A model generated the notes under the pieces. It was not told the DNA's origin and searched no databases. It saw only the letters and a program-made list of their open reading frames with translations. From Pseudomonadales bacterium (GTDB lineage Bacteria > Pseudomonadota > Gammaproteobacteria > Pseudomonadales > Azotimanducaceae), in contig JASMJM010000022.1 in NCBI GenBank assembly GCA_030749725.1, positions 1 through 64,000 of the forward strand: 64,000 nucleotides of DNA, read 5' to 3'. Within the stretch, counting starts at the first letter, position 1, and each line of letters begins with the position of its first letter. The translations under genes were made by a program, and so were the position numbers. Below are positions 1-9,138 of this stretch, piece after piece.

Positions 1-984
1 ACGCCTGAAGGACATGTCATCGACATGATACCCGCGGCAACGCCGTTGGACTTCGCGTACAGAGTGCATACCGAAGTAGGACACAGTTGTAGAGGCGCAA
101 AGGTCAATGGTCAACTGGTGTCGTTGAATTCGTCATTACAAACAGGAGACCGAATCGAAGTTCTGACAGCGGATGAGTCCGTACCCAGACGAGAGTGGCT
201 CTTACATCACCTCGGATATCTGAAAACTTCCCGTGCCAAAGCCAAAGTACAGAACTGGTTTAGACAAAGAGATAGGGCAAAGAACATATCTGAAGGGGAG
301 AGTGTATTGGCGAGTGAATTTCGTCATCTAGGAATCGAGCAGGTGAACTATGCCGAAATCGCTGAGTTAATTGAAATGACGAGTGCCGATGATCTGTTTG
401 TTGCAGTGGGAGCGGGCGAGTTGGATACGAGTCGCGTCATTGAGGTCGCGCAGAAACTGGTCAACACGAATGACCATAACACCCAGTTGAATCTCTCCCT
501 GACCGAACCGGCGCAAGAAACGGTTGATAGCTCACACGCGGTGGTTGCTGGTGTGGGTAACATGAGCACAAAGATGGCAGAGTGCTGCAATCCGGTTGCT
601 GGGGACCTGATTGTGGGTATGATAGATCAAGAGAATTTGGTGTACATCCACCAGCAAGACTGCTTGGGAGTATTGCTCAATGATGAACCAGCCAATCTGA
701 TTGAAGTATTCTGGGAACTGGAAAAACATCACACCTTTCCGGTCGACATCGTTATCCGAGCCTACGATCGGGCTGGATTGCTGTTTGATATCACTGCTGT
801 TTTAGGTAATGAACGAATAAACATGAAATCTGTAAACACACAGCTGCATCCTTTGGAGAATACTGTGGATCTCATGTTGACAGTTGATATTTCAAGCTTT
901 GACTCGCTACTGAAACTGTTGGAAAAGATTGAACATATCCCCAATGTAGTGGAAGCGAAACGGCGTGTATCGCAGATTGAGTAG
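1..984 (+). CDS. relA: (p)ppGpp synthetase RelA, C-terminal part (5' truncated by window edge)
   Basis: The reading frame is open from base 1, so the gene begins upstream and only about 327 C-terminal residues are visible. The order is TGS domain (STPLDFAY-like motif, here ATPLDFAYRVH), then helical and zinc-finger-like regions with an adjacent Cys pair (AECCNPVAGD), then a C-terminal ACT domain starting near DRAGLLFDIT. The segment LGYLKTSRAKAKVQNWF resembles the RelA type rather than SpoT. The family makes (p)ppGpp at the ribosome when uncharged tRNA accumulates; the synthetase domain lies outside the window. It is followed 56 bp downstream by adk on the same strand. Confidence 0.93.
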   Translation, partial: TPEGHVIDMIPAATPLDFAYRVHTEVGHSCRGAKVNGQLVSLNSSLQTGDRIEVLTADESVPRREWLLHHLGYLKTSRAKAKVQNWFRQRDRAKNISEGESVLASEFRHLGIEQVNYAEIAELIEMTSADDLFVAVGAGELDTSRVIEVAQKLVNTNDHNTQLNLSLTEPAQETVDSSHAVVAGVGNMSTKMAECCNPVAGDLIVGMIDQENLVYIHQQDCLGVLLNDEPANLIEVFWELEKHHTFPVDIVIRAYDRAGLLFDITAVLGNERINMKSVNTQLHPLENTVDLMLTVDISSFDSLLKLLEKIEHIPNVVEAKRRVSQIE

Positions 985-1040
985 GCGGTCTGTTCGATAA
1001 TCCTTAAGAAATGTAATTGGTGTTTGAAGGAGTAACTGTA

Positions 1041-1694
1041 GTGAAGTTGATATTGTTAGGTGCACCCGGAGTAGGTAAAGGTACACAGGCCCAATTCCTT
1101 ACTGAGAAATACTCGATTCCCCAGATCTCGACCGGTGACATGCTTCGCGAGTCGATCAAAACCGAATCCGAGCTTGGTGAGCGAGTGCAGAAAGTTATGG
1201 AATCGGGCGCTCTGGTAACAGACGAAATTATTCTGGATCTTGTCAATGCCCGAATTCAGCAGGCAGACTGTAAGGGAGGATTCCTGTTTGATGGCTTTCC
1301 TCGCACGATCCCTCAGGCGGAAGCATTACTGCAGGAATCCATATACGTCGATCATGTGATCGAAATCATATTACCTGAAGATGACATTGTTGCGCGCCTG
1401 GGAGGAAGAAGAGTACACTTAGCATCAGGCCGGATCTATCACAACCTATACAATCCGCCAAAGATAAAGGACATTGATGACGTTACCGGCGAGCCATTGA
1501 TACAGCGAGATGATGACAAAGAGGAAACAGTCAGGGTTAGGATGCAGGTTTACAGAAAACAAACAGAACCGTTGGTGTCGTTTTACAAAACAACGTCCGC
1601 AGACGAGCAATACAATCTCAAATACTCAAGCGTTGAAGGCGTGGGAACTGCTGAACAGATTAGAGATCGAATTTTTGCAGCTTTGTCCAACTAG
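1041..1694 (+). CDS. adk: Adenylate kinase
   Basis: Cytoplasmic enzyme interconverting ATP + AMP and 2 ADP. The P-loop [10 protein letters not shown] lies at residues 7-16, the AMP-binding STGDMLR follows, and FDGFPRT and the long LID domain ([13 protein letters not shown]) are present, so this is the long form without zinc cysteines. The frame is open from a TTG at 1017, but a GTG at 1041 preceded by GAAGGAG matches the family N-terminus ([10 protein letters not shown]) and gives 217 residues, close to the usual 214-218. It follows relA, an uncommon neighbour pairing. Confidence 0.96.
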   Translation: MKLILLGAPGVGKGTQAQFLTEKYSIPQISTGDMLRESIKTESELGERVQKVMESGALVTDEIILDLVNARIQQADCKGGFLFDGFPRTIPQAEALLQESIYVDHVIEIILPEDDIVARLGGRRVHLASGRIYHNLYNPPKIKDIDDVTGEPLIQRDDDKEETVRVRMQVYRKQTEPLVSFYKTTSADEQYNLKYSSVEGVGTAEQIRDRIFAALSN

Positions 1695-2281
1695 TTCTGC
1701 TCTTCCATTGTTACCGTACAAATCTTGACATCTTCGATCTGACATAAAAGGTATGTTGATCAAGGTGTCGAATTTCAGTAGTGACTGTTTTCTATTTATG
1801 AAAACGAAATTGGTAGGTCGCGATTGTCAATTCAGTAAGGATAGTTCTTGTTCGAAAGTAAAAGACACTGTTAAGGCGCAAAAAAAAGACGAAAAACACA
1901 CAAAACAAGTTATTTCGAAAGAAAATTGTTTTTTTTTGGTGCAAAACAAAAAAATTTTACATAAACTTTGCGTGTTTGTTTAGTGACTTAAGTATAGCTG
2001 CTGAACTTCGGGGTGTTAAATACCTCTGCAGAGGAGGTAAGAATTAGTTGTCACCATATTTTGGGTCAACGAAAAGGCAATATCTGTATGAGGATGTAAC
2101 ATCGTTAGAGGATAGCAAGTTACACAAACGCGTAGATGCTCAGGGTAGAGCAAATCGATTGGCCACAAGTTAGAAGTTTTTGCCAGATCTTTAACCGCAA
2201 ACAGGAAGATTGAACCGCAGTAGCTCGACTCCACAATAATTAGAAACCAGATACACAACAGCATCTAAACAGCAAACCACA
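1695..2281 (+). other. AT-rich intergenic stretch with clustered A- and T-tracts
   Basis: There is no convincing gene in these 587 bp. Runs of A or T (A8 at 1880-1887, A5 at 1892-1896, T9 at 1929-1937, A7 at 1948-1954, T4 at 1955-1958) recur about every 10-20 bp, a pattern expected of bent or UP-element-like DNA. A 76-codon open frame (1753-1983) is Lys/Phe-rich, lacks a good ribosome site and looks like a by-product of the composition. The likely role is upstream control of the basic-protein gene at 2282; this is inference. Confidence 0.5.
1956..1984 (+). promoter_or_regulatory. Possible sigma-70 promoter for the H1-like gene
   Basis: TTTACA (1956-1961), 17-bp spacer, TTTAGT (1979-1984), directly downstream of the A/T-tract cluster. 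The -35 box is good and the -10 box weak. A transcript from here would have a leader of about 290 nt before the ATG at 2282. Confidence 0.3.
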
Positions 2282-2671
2282 ATGAGGAAGCAAACAGTGA
2301 CCACAAAGAAAGCGACTAGAAAGAAGGCAGCCAAGAAACGACCAGCAGCTAAAAGGAAGGCCGCTGTTAAAAGGAGAAAACCCGCAGCGAAAAGGAAGGT
2401 AGCTGCCAAGAGAAGACCAGCCGCCAAGAAGAAAGCTGCAAAGAGAAAGACCGCAAAGAGAAAGACAGTAGCCAGGAAGCGACCAGCAGCTAAGAAACGC
2501 AAGGCTGCTGCCAAGAGAAGACCAGCCGCCAAGAAGAAGGCTGCAAAGAGAAAGACAGTAGCGAGAAGGCGACCAGCTGCCAAGAAGAAAGCTGGAGCCA
2601 AGAGAAGACCAGCTGCCAGGAAGAAAGCAGCAAAAAGAAAGACAGTAGCCAGGAAAAAAGAAAGACAGTAG
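2282..2671 (+). CDS. Histone H1-like Lys/Arg/Ala-rich repetitive protein (3' end frameshifted)
   Basis: The 129-residue product is almost only K, R, A, P, T and V, in degenerate PAAKKKAAKRK / RRPAAKK repeats, like bacterial H1-like or AlgP-type DNA-binding proteins. It should bind DNA through charge; a specific role cannot be read. The frame stops at 2671, but the -1 frame runs on with the same repeat chemistry (RKTVARKRPAAKKRSRR) to a TAA at 2710-2712, directly before a strong terminator. The shift coincides with a 23-bp tandem duplication (2632-2676); without it the original frame would read to 2712. The A6 run at 2654-2659 could also allow slippage. Confidence 0.75.
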   Translation: MRKQTVTTKKATRKKAAKKRPAAKRKAAVKRRKPAAKRKVAAKRRPAAKKKAAKRKTAKRKTVARKRPAAKKRKAAAKRRPAAKKKAAKRKTVARRRPAAKKKAGAKRRPAARKKAAKRKTVARKKERQ

Positions 2672-2676
2672 CCAGG
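2632..2676 (+). repeat. 23-bp tandem duplication that breaks the H1-like frame
   Basis: A unit (A-run, then GAAAGACAGTAGCCAGG) is present twice, with a 23-bp period (2632-2653 and 2654-2676). As 23 is not a multiple of three, the duplication shifts the frame and produces the early stop at 2669-2671. Confidence 0.85.
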
Positions 2677-2739
2677 AAAAGACCCGCAGCGAAGAAACGC
2701 AGCCGCCGATAATTGACGCCCTGCCAGTCGCTGATACAG

Positions 2740-2775
2740 TAACGCCCTCCCCTGAAGGAGGGCGTTATTGTTCTA
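2740..2775 (+). terminator. Rho-independent terminator after the H1-like gene
   Basis: An 11-bp GC-rich stem (TAACGCCCTCC at 2740-2750 with its complement at 2757-2767) has a 6-nt loop and is followed by ATTGTTCT. It lies 28 bp after the -1 frame TAA, which suggests the gene originally ended there. Confidence 0.8.
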
Positions 2776-3091
2776 GTCCATCAATAACCCCAGTTTTAGA
2801 ACACCGCTCTGCATCCGAGAAGTAAACGGCTCTAATCTGACTGGATTGCAGCCACCCTTGTACCCGTGAGCGATGATCGCAGCGCCGTTCCCATGTTGCG
2901 GCCGATGAGGATTTCGTTAACTACTCCTGTTACAACCAGCCCGTGTCATGGCTATCCCGGTATTCCTGATAGGATCACTGCTAGATTGGTACGCGTCTGA
3001 CGAGTTTACGCAAAGCACCACAGCAGGCCGAAAAATCTGTATTATTGACCGAGTGGAACTGTGGACGAACAACAATTGAGACGTCAGTGGA
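2776..3091 (+). other. Intergenic region upstream of the helicase gene
   Basis: About 316 bp with no open frame, RNA gene or clear promoter that I could support. It presumably carries the promoter of the helicase gene. Confidence 0.4.
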
Positions 3092-5026
3092 ATGACTCAG
3101 GATTCAACCGTAAGCAGCGCCCTGTTGCTAAGTGACTCGGGACCATTTGTAGAAAAACTGCAAGGCTTCATACAACGGCCACAACAGCAAAGAATGGCAG
3201 CTGCAATCGAAGAGGTGTTGCTGGACGGAGGCAGTTTGGTGGTTGAAGCAGGTACTGGCACGGGCAAGACACTGGCATATCTTGTGCCCGCAATCATGAC
3301 GGGAATGACAATTATTGTTTCAACCGGCACTAGGAATCTACAGGACCAACTTTTTTTCAATGACATACCTCTGATAAGAGACGCGCTGGATATCCCGTTC
3401 AACGCATCGATTCTCAAGGGCAGATCGAATTATCTGTGTCCACACAGATTGGCGCTTAGCCTTAAGGGTGAGCAGCTTGGTGTAGGGATCTCGTTCGACG
3501 AATTAGATACCATACGTGCATGGTCGACGGGAACAACAACAGGTGATATTTCAGAGATTACCGGTATTGAAGAGAGTTCCTCCATCTGGCCAAGTGTGAC
3601 CAGTACAGTGGACAACTGTTTGGGGTCAACCTGCCCAAAGATCAGTGAGTGCCCCGTATACCAGGCACGTGCCAGAGCGAATGAAGCGGATCTGATCATT
3701 GTCAATCATCATCTGCTATTCGCGGATCTCCTCCTGAAAGAGGAAGGCATTGGCCATGTTCTGCCATATGCCGATGGCATTATTCTCGATGAAGCACATC
3801 AACTTGCTGAAACTGCCAGCCGTTTCTTTGGTTCCACCTTGAGCAGTCGTCAGCTGATTGAATTGGCAAGAGATACACTGAAGGAACAATTTCAGTTCGG
3901 ACATGACGATCTCAGATTGATCGACGCAGCCCAAAAACTTGAAAGAAACAGCCGAACATTGCTGTCGAGTTTTGGAAACGGGAGTTCCAATGCAACCTGG
4001 TCAGACGTTCAATCGGATGGTGGCGTCAGGGAAGCCGTTAGCAGTGTGGATGGTTCCTTGCTCGAACTGATGCAAATATTGGAAGAGTCCTCGGTCAGAA
4101 GTAAGGGAATGCTGAGTTGCTATCGTCGCTCAAGTCGTCTGGTGGACCTCTTTGCAATGCTGACGGAAGAGTCGGTCACTCACAATTTTGTCCACTGGCT
4201 GGAGACGACTGCAACGAGTTTTATGATTCACCTGTCACCTGTAAGCATTGCGGACCAATTCAGCGCCCTGATGAGCGAAAAGGACTGCAGCTGGGTGTTT
4301 ACCTCCGCGACACTTGCGGTGGGCGAGAGTTTTGATCACTTCTTGAGCTCTTTGGGACTTGAACATGAATCCCAGGTACTCAAATTGGAAAGCCCCTTTG
4401 ATTTTGAACGGCAGACACTCTTCTATGTGCCTGAAGAACTCGTTTATCCATCCGACGCAGACTATACCTCCGTTGTGGTAGAACGTGCGTTGCCTGTCAT
4501 CCAAGCCTGCCAAGGGCGCACCTTCTTCCTGTTTACCAGTTACCGGGCGCTTGACCAAGCAGCGCAGCAGCTTGGCAGAGAGAGTGATCTCGTCTGCCTG
4601 GTACAAGGAAGCTTACCGAAATCGGAGCTACTGTACCGATTCTTACATACCGAGAGATCGGTACTGTTGGCGACCAGCAGTTTCTGGGAAGGTGTGGATG
4701 TCAAGGGCGACTTGCTTACCTGTGTCATCATCGATAAATTGCCGTTCATGAGTCCGGCGGATCCAATTGTCCAAGCCAGGCTTGAGGCAATGACAGACCT
4801 GGGAGTCAACGGGTTTTATAACTACATGTTGCCGCAGGCAGCGATCTCTCTTAAACAGGGATTTGGTCGCTTAATCCGGGATGAGGTAGACAGGGGAATC
4901 TTTATGTTGGGCGATCCACGCATATTGACCAGTGCATATGGGAAGGTCTTTCTGGACAATTTGCCGACCATGCCTTTGACGAGAAGTCTCAATAAGGTCG
5001 AGTCATTTCTTGAATCGATGGCGTAA
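3092..5026 (+). CDS. yoaA: ATP-dependent DNA helicase, YoaA/DinG family
   Basis: Superfamily 2 helicase of the XPD-like iron-sulfur group. It has Walker A (EAGTGTGKT, near residue 55), a Cys cluster CLGSTCPKISECPVY (near residues 175-190) expected to bind a 4Fe-4S cluster, then NHHLLFADLL, a DEAH box, VFTSATL and a C-terminal motif VI (QGFGRLIRDEVDRG). The 644-residue length fits YoaA. The family unwinds damaged or stalled DNA. tsaB follows 11 bp downstream, a frequent gammaproteobacterial pairing that favours YoaA over DinG. The ATG has only a weak upstream GTGGA. Confidence 0.88.
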   Translation: MTQDSTVSSALLLSDSGPFVEKLQGFIQRPQQQRMAAAIEEVLLDGGSLVVEAGTGTGKTLAYLVPAIMTGMTIIVSTGTRNLQDQLFFNDIPLIRDALDIPFNASILKGRSNYLCPHRLALSLKGEQLGVGISFDELDTIRAWSTGTTTGDISEITGIEESSSIWPSVTSTVDNCLGSTCPKISECPVYQARARANEADLIIVNHHLLFADLLLKEEGIGHVLPYADGIILDEAHQLAETASRFFGSTLSSRQLIELARDTLKEQFQFGHDDLRLIDAAQKLERNSRTLLSSFGNGSSNATWSDVQSDGGVREAVSSVDGSLLELMQILEESSVRSKGMLSCYRRSSRLVDLFAMLTEESVTHNFVHWLETTATSFMIHLSPVSIADQFSALMSEKDCSWVFTSATLAVGESFDHFLSSLGLEHESQVLKLESPFDFERQTLFYVPEELVYPSDADYTSVVVERALPVIQACQGRTFFLFTSYRALDQAAQQLGRESDLVCLVQGSLPKSELLYRFLHTERSVLLATSSFWEGVDVKGDLLTCVIIDKLPFMSPADPIVQARLEAMTDLGVNGFYNYMLPQAAISLKQGFGRLIRDEVDRGIFMLGDPRILTSAYGKVFLDNLPTMPLTRSLNKVESFLESMA

Positions 5027-5037
5027 CGAGCACTGAA

Positions 5038-5739
5038 ATGAGTAGCCAACCGCTGCATGTGCTTGCTCTGGATACGTCTACTGAGGCCTGTACCGTTGCT
5101 CTGCAGCACGCTTCCGGTCTTGAGGAGATATTCAGGATCATACCGCGCGATCACAATCGGCAGATTCTACCCATGCTGCAGGAAATCCTGACTCGCGCGG
5201 AGTTACAGTTTCAGGAACTGGATCTCTTCGTGGTGGGTCGCGGTCCCGGTTCGTTTACAGGTTTACGAATTGCAACGGGAGTGGTTCAGGGCCTCGCATT
5301 CGGATTGGGTAAACCGGTCGTGCCGGTTTCGACGCTTGCGTGTCTTGCCCAGGGCCAATTTCGAACCGGCGGCCAACTTCAAATCATGGTTGCTCTGCAG
5401 GCAAGGCGGGATGAGATATATTGGGGTTGTTTTGAAATAGTGGCCGGACTTGCCACTGCAGTTGGGGACGAGAACGTGCTGGATTGCCGCGATCTGAAGC
5501 TGCCAAAGGAAGGAAATTGGTTTGGGGTGGGAAACGGCTGGAAACACAAAGCGCTAATCGAGCAAGCAATTGGTATTGAAGTCGAGGGAATAGAGTTGAA
5601 TGCCTATCCCGTGGGCAGGGATCTGATAACGCTCGGGGTCCGAGACCACCTGCAGGGACGATCCGTGGCAGCGGAAGCCGTCAGACCCGTTTATCTCAGA
5701 GAGAAAGTAGCCGCCGCTCCGGGCGAATCTGCCAGCTAG
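5038..5739 (+). CDS. tsaB: tRNA threonylcarbamoyladenosine biosynthesis protein TsaB
   Basis: ASKHA-fold partner of TsaD/TsaE in making t6A37 on ANN-decoding tRNAs. The N-terminal LALDTSTEACTVAL, the RDHNRQILPML helix and VGRGPGSFTGLRIATGVVQGLAFG are typical. It is 233 residues, as expected, and lies in a likely operon with the helicase gene (11-bp gap). The start at 5038 matches the family N-terminus. Confidence 0.95.
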   Translation: MSSQPLHVLALDTSTEACTVALQHASGLEEIFRIIPRDHNRQILPMLQEILTRAELQFQELDLFVVGRGPGSFTGLRIATGVVQGLAFGLGKPVVPVSTLACLAQGQFRTGGQLQIMVALQARRDEIYWGCFEIVAGLATAVGDENVLDCRDLKLPKEGNWFGVGNGWKHKALIEQAIGIEVEGIELNAYPVGRDLITLGVRDHLQGRSVAAEAVRPVYLREKVAAAPGESAS

Positions 5740-5862
5740 TACAACTCATACTGAATCAATATATGGCGTCAGTACCCGGTATGACAAAATCTGTTCCAGT
5801 GAGCCATTCCTGTTACTCCTGCTTGATGGGCCTCCCGGTTACTTATTTGGAAACATCGCATC

Positions 5863-6624
5863 GTGATAGCTGATCAGGCGATTGCGGTATTCACTGAGGA
5901 TAAGAGATACCTGCAGCAGGCGGTCGACTTGGCCGCTGACCTTGTGTTGCCTCTGGTGAATAAGCGACCTGATGAAGAGTCCTTGCTGCTAGTCGTCGAT
6001 CGGCACGGCGTTTCGCTTGTGTCAACCGCAATGGCCCATGGTCCACTCAGAATCGATTTTTCATCTCCCTCTTTGAACTATCGGCGAAGATTTGGCGGTG
6101 GCAGAGGACAGGCCATTGCCAGGGCGGTGGGTCTGAAAGGTGGCAACACACCGAGGGTATTGGATGCGACGGCCGGCCTGGGGCGAGACAGTTTTGTTCT
6201 GGCTTCCCTCGGATGCACCGTTATCATGATTGAAAGGTCCACCATTATGGCAGCGCTGCTCGCTGACGGATTATCGAGGGGGCAAAGAGATTCCGATATC
6301 GCTGCTGTGATCGATCGAATGAGTCTCCGTGTAGCGAATGCTGTGGGCTGGATCAACGCTGATGAGAATATCGATTTCGATGTCATCTACATCGATCCCA
6401 TGTTTCCACCGAGAACGAAAAGTGCTCTGGTAAAAGGGGACATGCAGTTGTTACATAAACTACTCGGCGTTGATGAAGATATCGAATTACTGTTGTCGAC
6501 TGCACTGCAGTCAAATGCCTCTCGGGTCGTCGTAAAGCGCCCCAAGAAGTTCGGCAACGTGGTTGGGTTGAAACCTAGCTTTGTTTTGCAAGGGAGATCA
6601 AGTCGTTTTGATGTGTATCTTTAG
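5863..6624 (+). CDS. rsmJ: 16S rRNA (guanine-1516 N2) methyltransferase RsmJ
   Basis: SAM-dependent methyltransferase of the RsmJ (YhiQ) family. The SAM motif is VLDATAGLGRDSFVLASLGC (near residues 98-117); the catalytic region IYIDPMFPPRTKSA and the late VVKRPKK motif fit the family. The start is a GTG at 5863 and the product has 253 residues. Its 3' end overlaps the convergent plsB by 50 bp. The 123 bp upstream hold no other gene. Confidence 0.92.
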   Translation: MIADQAIAVFTEDKRYLQQAVDLAADLVLPLVNKRPDEESLLLVVDRHGVSLVSTAMAHGPLRIDFSSPSLNYRRRFGGGRGQAIARAVGLKGGNTPRVLDATAGLGRDSFVLASLGCTVIMIERSTIMAALLADGLSRGQRDSDIAAVIDRMSLRVANAVGWINADENIDFDVIYIDPMFPPRTKSALVKGDMQLLHKLLGVDEDIELLLSTALQSNASRVVVKRPKKFGNVVGLKPSFVLQGRSSRFDVYL

Positions 6625-9118
6625 AGGGTTCGCTGGTGATATGGCGCACAGCCTGTAGAACGCCATACCTGAAATCACGTTCCAGGATGGGTTCAATGGC
6701 TGCGCTTATCTGCTTGAAATCTTCGCTTACAGTCAGTGCGCCAGCATTGATTTCGAGTTCCTTCCGTTGCACCAGCGTTGCCAGAAAGGTGGAGAACAAC
6801 GATTTTTCAAAGAACTCCGGCGCGTTGATTCCGTAAAGCACCGATATGTTCTGGGCAATATTGTGACAGGTACTCTCCAGCAGATCCCTCGTCAGGGAGA
6901 GTGTATCGCTCTGGTTCAGTAGCGAACAGGCGATGAAAAAACGCTGCAGCGTGGGTTCGACAATCTGAGCCAACACTGTCAGGGAGGCGAATTCAGGAGA
7001 CATGGGCGATGGCGAGTCTATACCGCCATCCCGTTTCACCGCTAAACCAATACTTATCATGACGTCAACGATGCGCTGACAGATCGAGTCCATCCCATGC
7101 AATGGCCAGGGGAGAAAGAATTCTGACTTAAGGTAGGGGTATAGGTCCTGGACGCTACCGAGCAGATTGTCGAGGGCCACGCCGGGATCTGTCTTAATCA
7201 GGCGTGCAATCAAAGACGGTAATGCTAACAGGTGGGCGACGTTGTTGCGGTAGTAAGTCATCAGTATCGCTACGTCTCCTTGTACGGAAAGAATGTCCCC
7301 AATGGGATAGGCGACGCGCTGGATCAGAGAAATCGTCTCAGCCTGCTCGATGATCTCATCTGTAGAGAAACTGGTTATCGTTATCTCTTCACTGTAAGGC
7401 ATGTTGCGCAGCAGTTGGAGATAGATCTGGATGTGCTGTTGTAAACTCGTTTCCTCTATGGCCTGCTTTGGGGTTGCGAGCAGGATCAGTGCCACCAAGT
7501 TGATTGGATTTACCGCGGCAGCCCTATTGATGTTGGTCGCGATTTCATCTGCCAACAAGGAACAGGCTTTGGAGAAATGATTCTTGTCGATGCTTTCCGG
7601 ATCCTGCCAGCCGGGCAGCTTGTCACTCAGAAATTCAGTCAGATATACCGGCTGACCGAAATTCACATTGACTGACCCGAAGGAGCTTCGCAGGGATCGC
7701 AATACTCGGAAGATGTCACCCAGAGATTCCTCCGTCTTCTCCTGGCCCTTTAGTTCTCCCAGGTAGGTGCTGGCCTCCAGTATCTTTTCATAGCCGAAGT
7801 AAACCGGCATGAACGCGATAGGCAGCGAGGGGTTTCGCTGGAAGCTTCTCATTGTCATGCTCAACATGCCTGTTCTCGGTCGTAACATTCGACCGGTTCT
7901 GCTTCTGCCACCTTCGATGAAGTACTCCACTGAATATCCCTTTATGAACGTCATATGGAGATATTCGTCGAACACCGTTCTATAGAGCTGGTCATCCTGA
8001 AAGGACCTGCGCATAAAGAAGGCGCCGCTGCGACGCAGAAAAGGGCCCACCAGGGCCAGGTTCATATTCTTACCTGCAGCGATATGAGGCGGCGTTAGCC
8101 CGTTCATGTAAAGGACATAGGAAAGCAGCAGGTAGTCCACGTGACTTCTGTGACAAGGCACATAGACGATCTCGTTTCCCAGGGCCAGTTCCTGAACCCG
8201 TTCGACATTCTCCACAACGATGCCGTTATAGAGTTTGTGCCAGAACCATGTCAGTAGCAGACAGAGAAAACGGATCACGCGATACGACTGGTGAGCAGCG
8301 ATCTCCTCAGCATAGCGGCGCGCTGTTGTTTCAATCTTCGACAGAGGCTTGTTTTGCAGCTTGGCTTCTTCAAGGATAGCGGCACGTACAGATGTGCTGC
8401 TTAGAAGCGAATCCAGTAAGGTGCGGCGGTGGGACAGGTCCGGCCCGAGAATGGCCTGCTTTTGACGCCGGTAGTGAACCCGCAGAATCCGGGAGAGTTT
8501 TCTGACTCTTCTTCTCTCATCTTTCTCGCCGTCGAAGAGTGCGCGTAGTGAAATCGGTCTGCTGTATTGGACGACGATATGGTTGTGTTGAAAAATCAGC
8601 GCCAGCATCCGTTTGAAGCCACTGGTGACTGACCAGTTATCTGAGAGGACAAGCTTGAACAGTGATTTTTCCCGCTCCGGGGCATGTCCCCAGAAAAGGG
8701 ACACGGGGACCAGCTGCACATCCATAGTCCGATTAGCAGTGAGTGTTTCCACTATGCGTAGCAGTCTTGGTGAATGGTGCCTTGAACTTTTTCTTTTGAA
8801 TAAACGCCCTTCCGTGTGGGCAAGGAAGAAGAAAGAGCGCCCCTCCTGCTCGAAACCGTTGGTCATCGCATCGTGGGGCCGTGGTAGATCAGCTTTTTCG
8901 CAGGAGTCGTCGACAACCAGCAAATCTGTCAGGGAACGGTTGGGGAGTACGTAGCAGACGGGCTTGGATAACTCAAGACCAAGCCGTTCGACATCATCCC
9001 CTATTATCTGTGGTCCAACCCATGCCAGGAGTAGTTTTCTCAGGACATGGTAGTGGAGTTCTTTTACCTTCGTAAACGAGAAACGCGTCTGTAACGAGTC
9101 TATCCCGTACGTCTTCAT
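6575..9118 (-). CDS. plsB: Glycerol-3-phosphate 1-O-acyltransferase PlsB
   Basis: First acylation of glycerol-3-phosphate in phospholipid synthesis, at the inner membrane. The large PlsB form (847 residues) carries the acyltransferase blocks in order: the HX4D motif (CHRSHVDYLLL), GAFFMRRSF, FIEGGRSRTGR and PVYFGYEKI. It lies 20 bp downstream of gspD on the same strand, and its tail overlaps rsmJ. Confidence 0.96.
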   Translation of the reverse strand: MKTYGIDSLQTRFSFTKVKELHYHVLRKLLLAWVGPQIIGDDVERLGLELSKPVCYVLPNRSLTDLLVVDDSCEKADLPRPHDAMTNGFEQEGRSFFFLAHTEGRLFKRKSSRHHSPRLLRIVETLTANRTMDVQLVPVSLFWGHAPEREKSLFKLVLSDNWSVTSGFKRMLALIFQHNHIVVQYSRPISLRALFDGEKDERRRVRKLSRILRVHYRRQKQAILGPDLSHRRTLLDSLLSSTSVRAAILEEAKLQNKPLSKIETTARRYAEEIAAHQSYRVIRFLCLLLTWFWHKLYNGIVVENVERVQELALGNEIVYVPCHRSHVDYLLLSYVLYMNGLTPPHIAAGKNMNLALVGPFLRRSGAFFMRRSFQDDQLYRTVFDEYLHMTFIKGYSVEYFIEGGRSRTGRMLRPRTGMLSMTMRSFQRNPSLPIAFMPVYFGYEKILEASTYLGELKGQEKTEESLGDIFRVLRSLRSSFGSVNVNFGQPVYLTEFLSDKLPGWQDPESIDKNHFSKACSLLADEIATNINRAAAVNPINLVALILLATPKQAIEETSLQQHIQIYLQLLRNMPYSEEITITSFSTDEIIEQAETISLIQRVAYPIGDILSVQGDVAILMTYYRNNVAHLLALPSLIARLIKTDPGVALDNLLGSVQDLYPYLKSEFFLPWPLHGMDSICQRIVDVMISIGLAVKRDGGIDSPSPMSPEFASLTVLAQIVEPTLQRFFIACSLLNQSDTLSLTRDLLESTCHNIAQNISVLYGINAPEFFEKSLFSTFLATLVQRKELEINAGALTVSEDFKQISAAIEPILERDFRYGVLQAVRHITSEPSKDTHQNDLISLAKQS

Positions 9119-9138
9119 TTTTTCTCAGGGAATCTCTT

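Noticed and set aside
1753-1983. 76-codon open frame between adk and the H1-like gene
   Set aside because: It lies in an AT-rich stretch, has biased Lys/Phe content, lacks a ribosome site and resembles no known protein.
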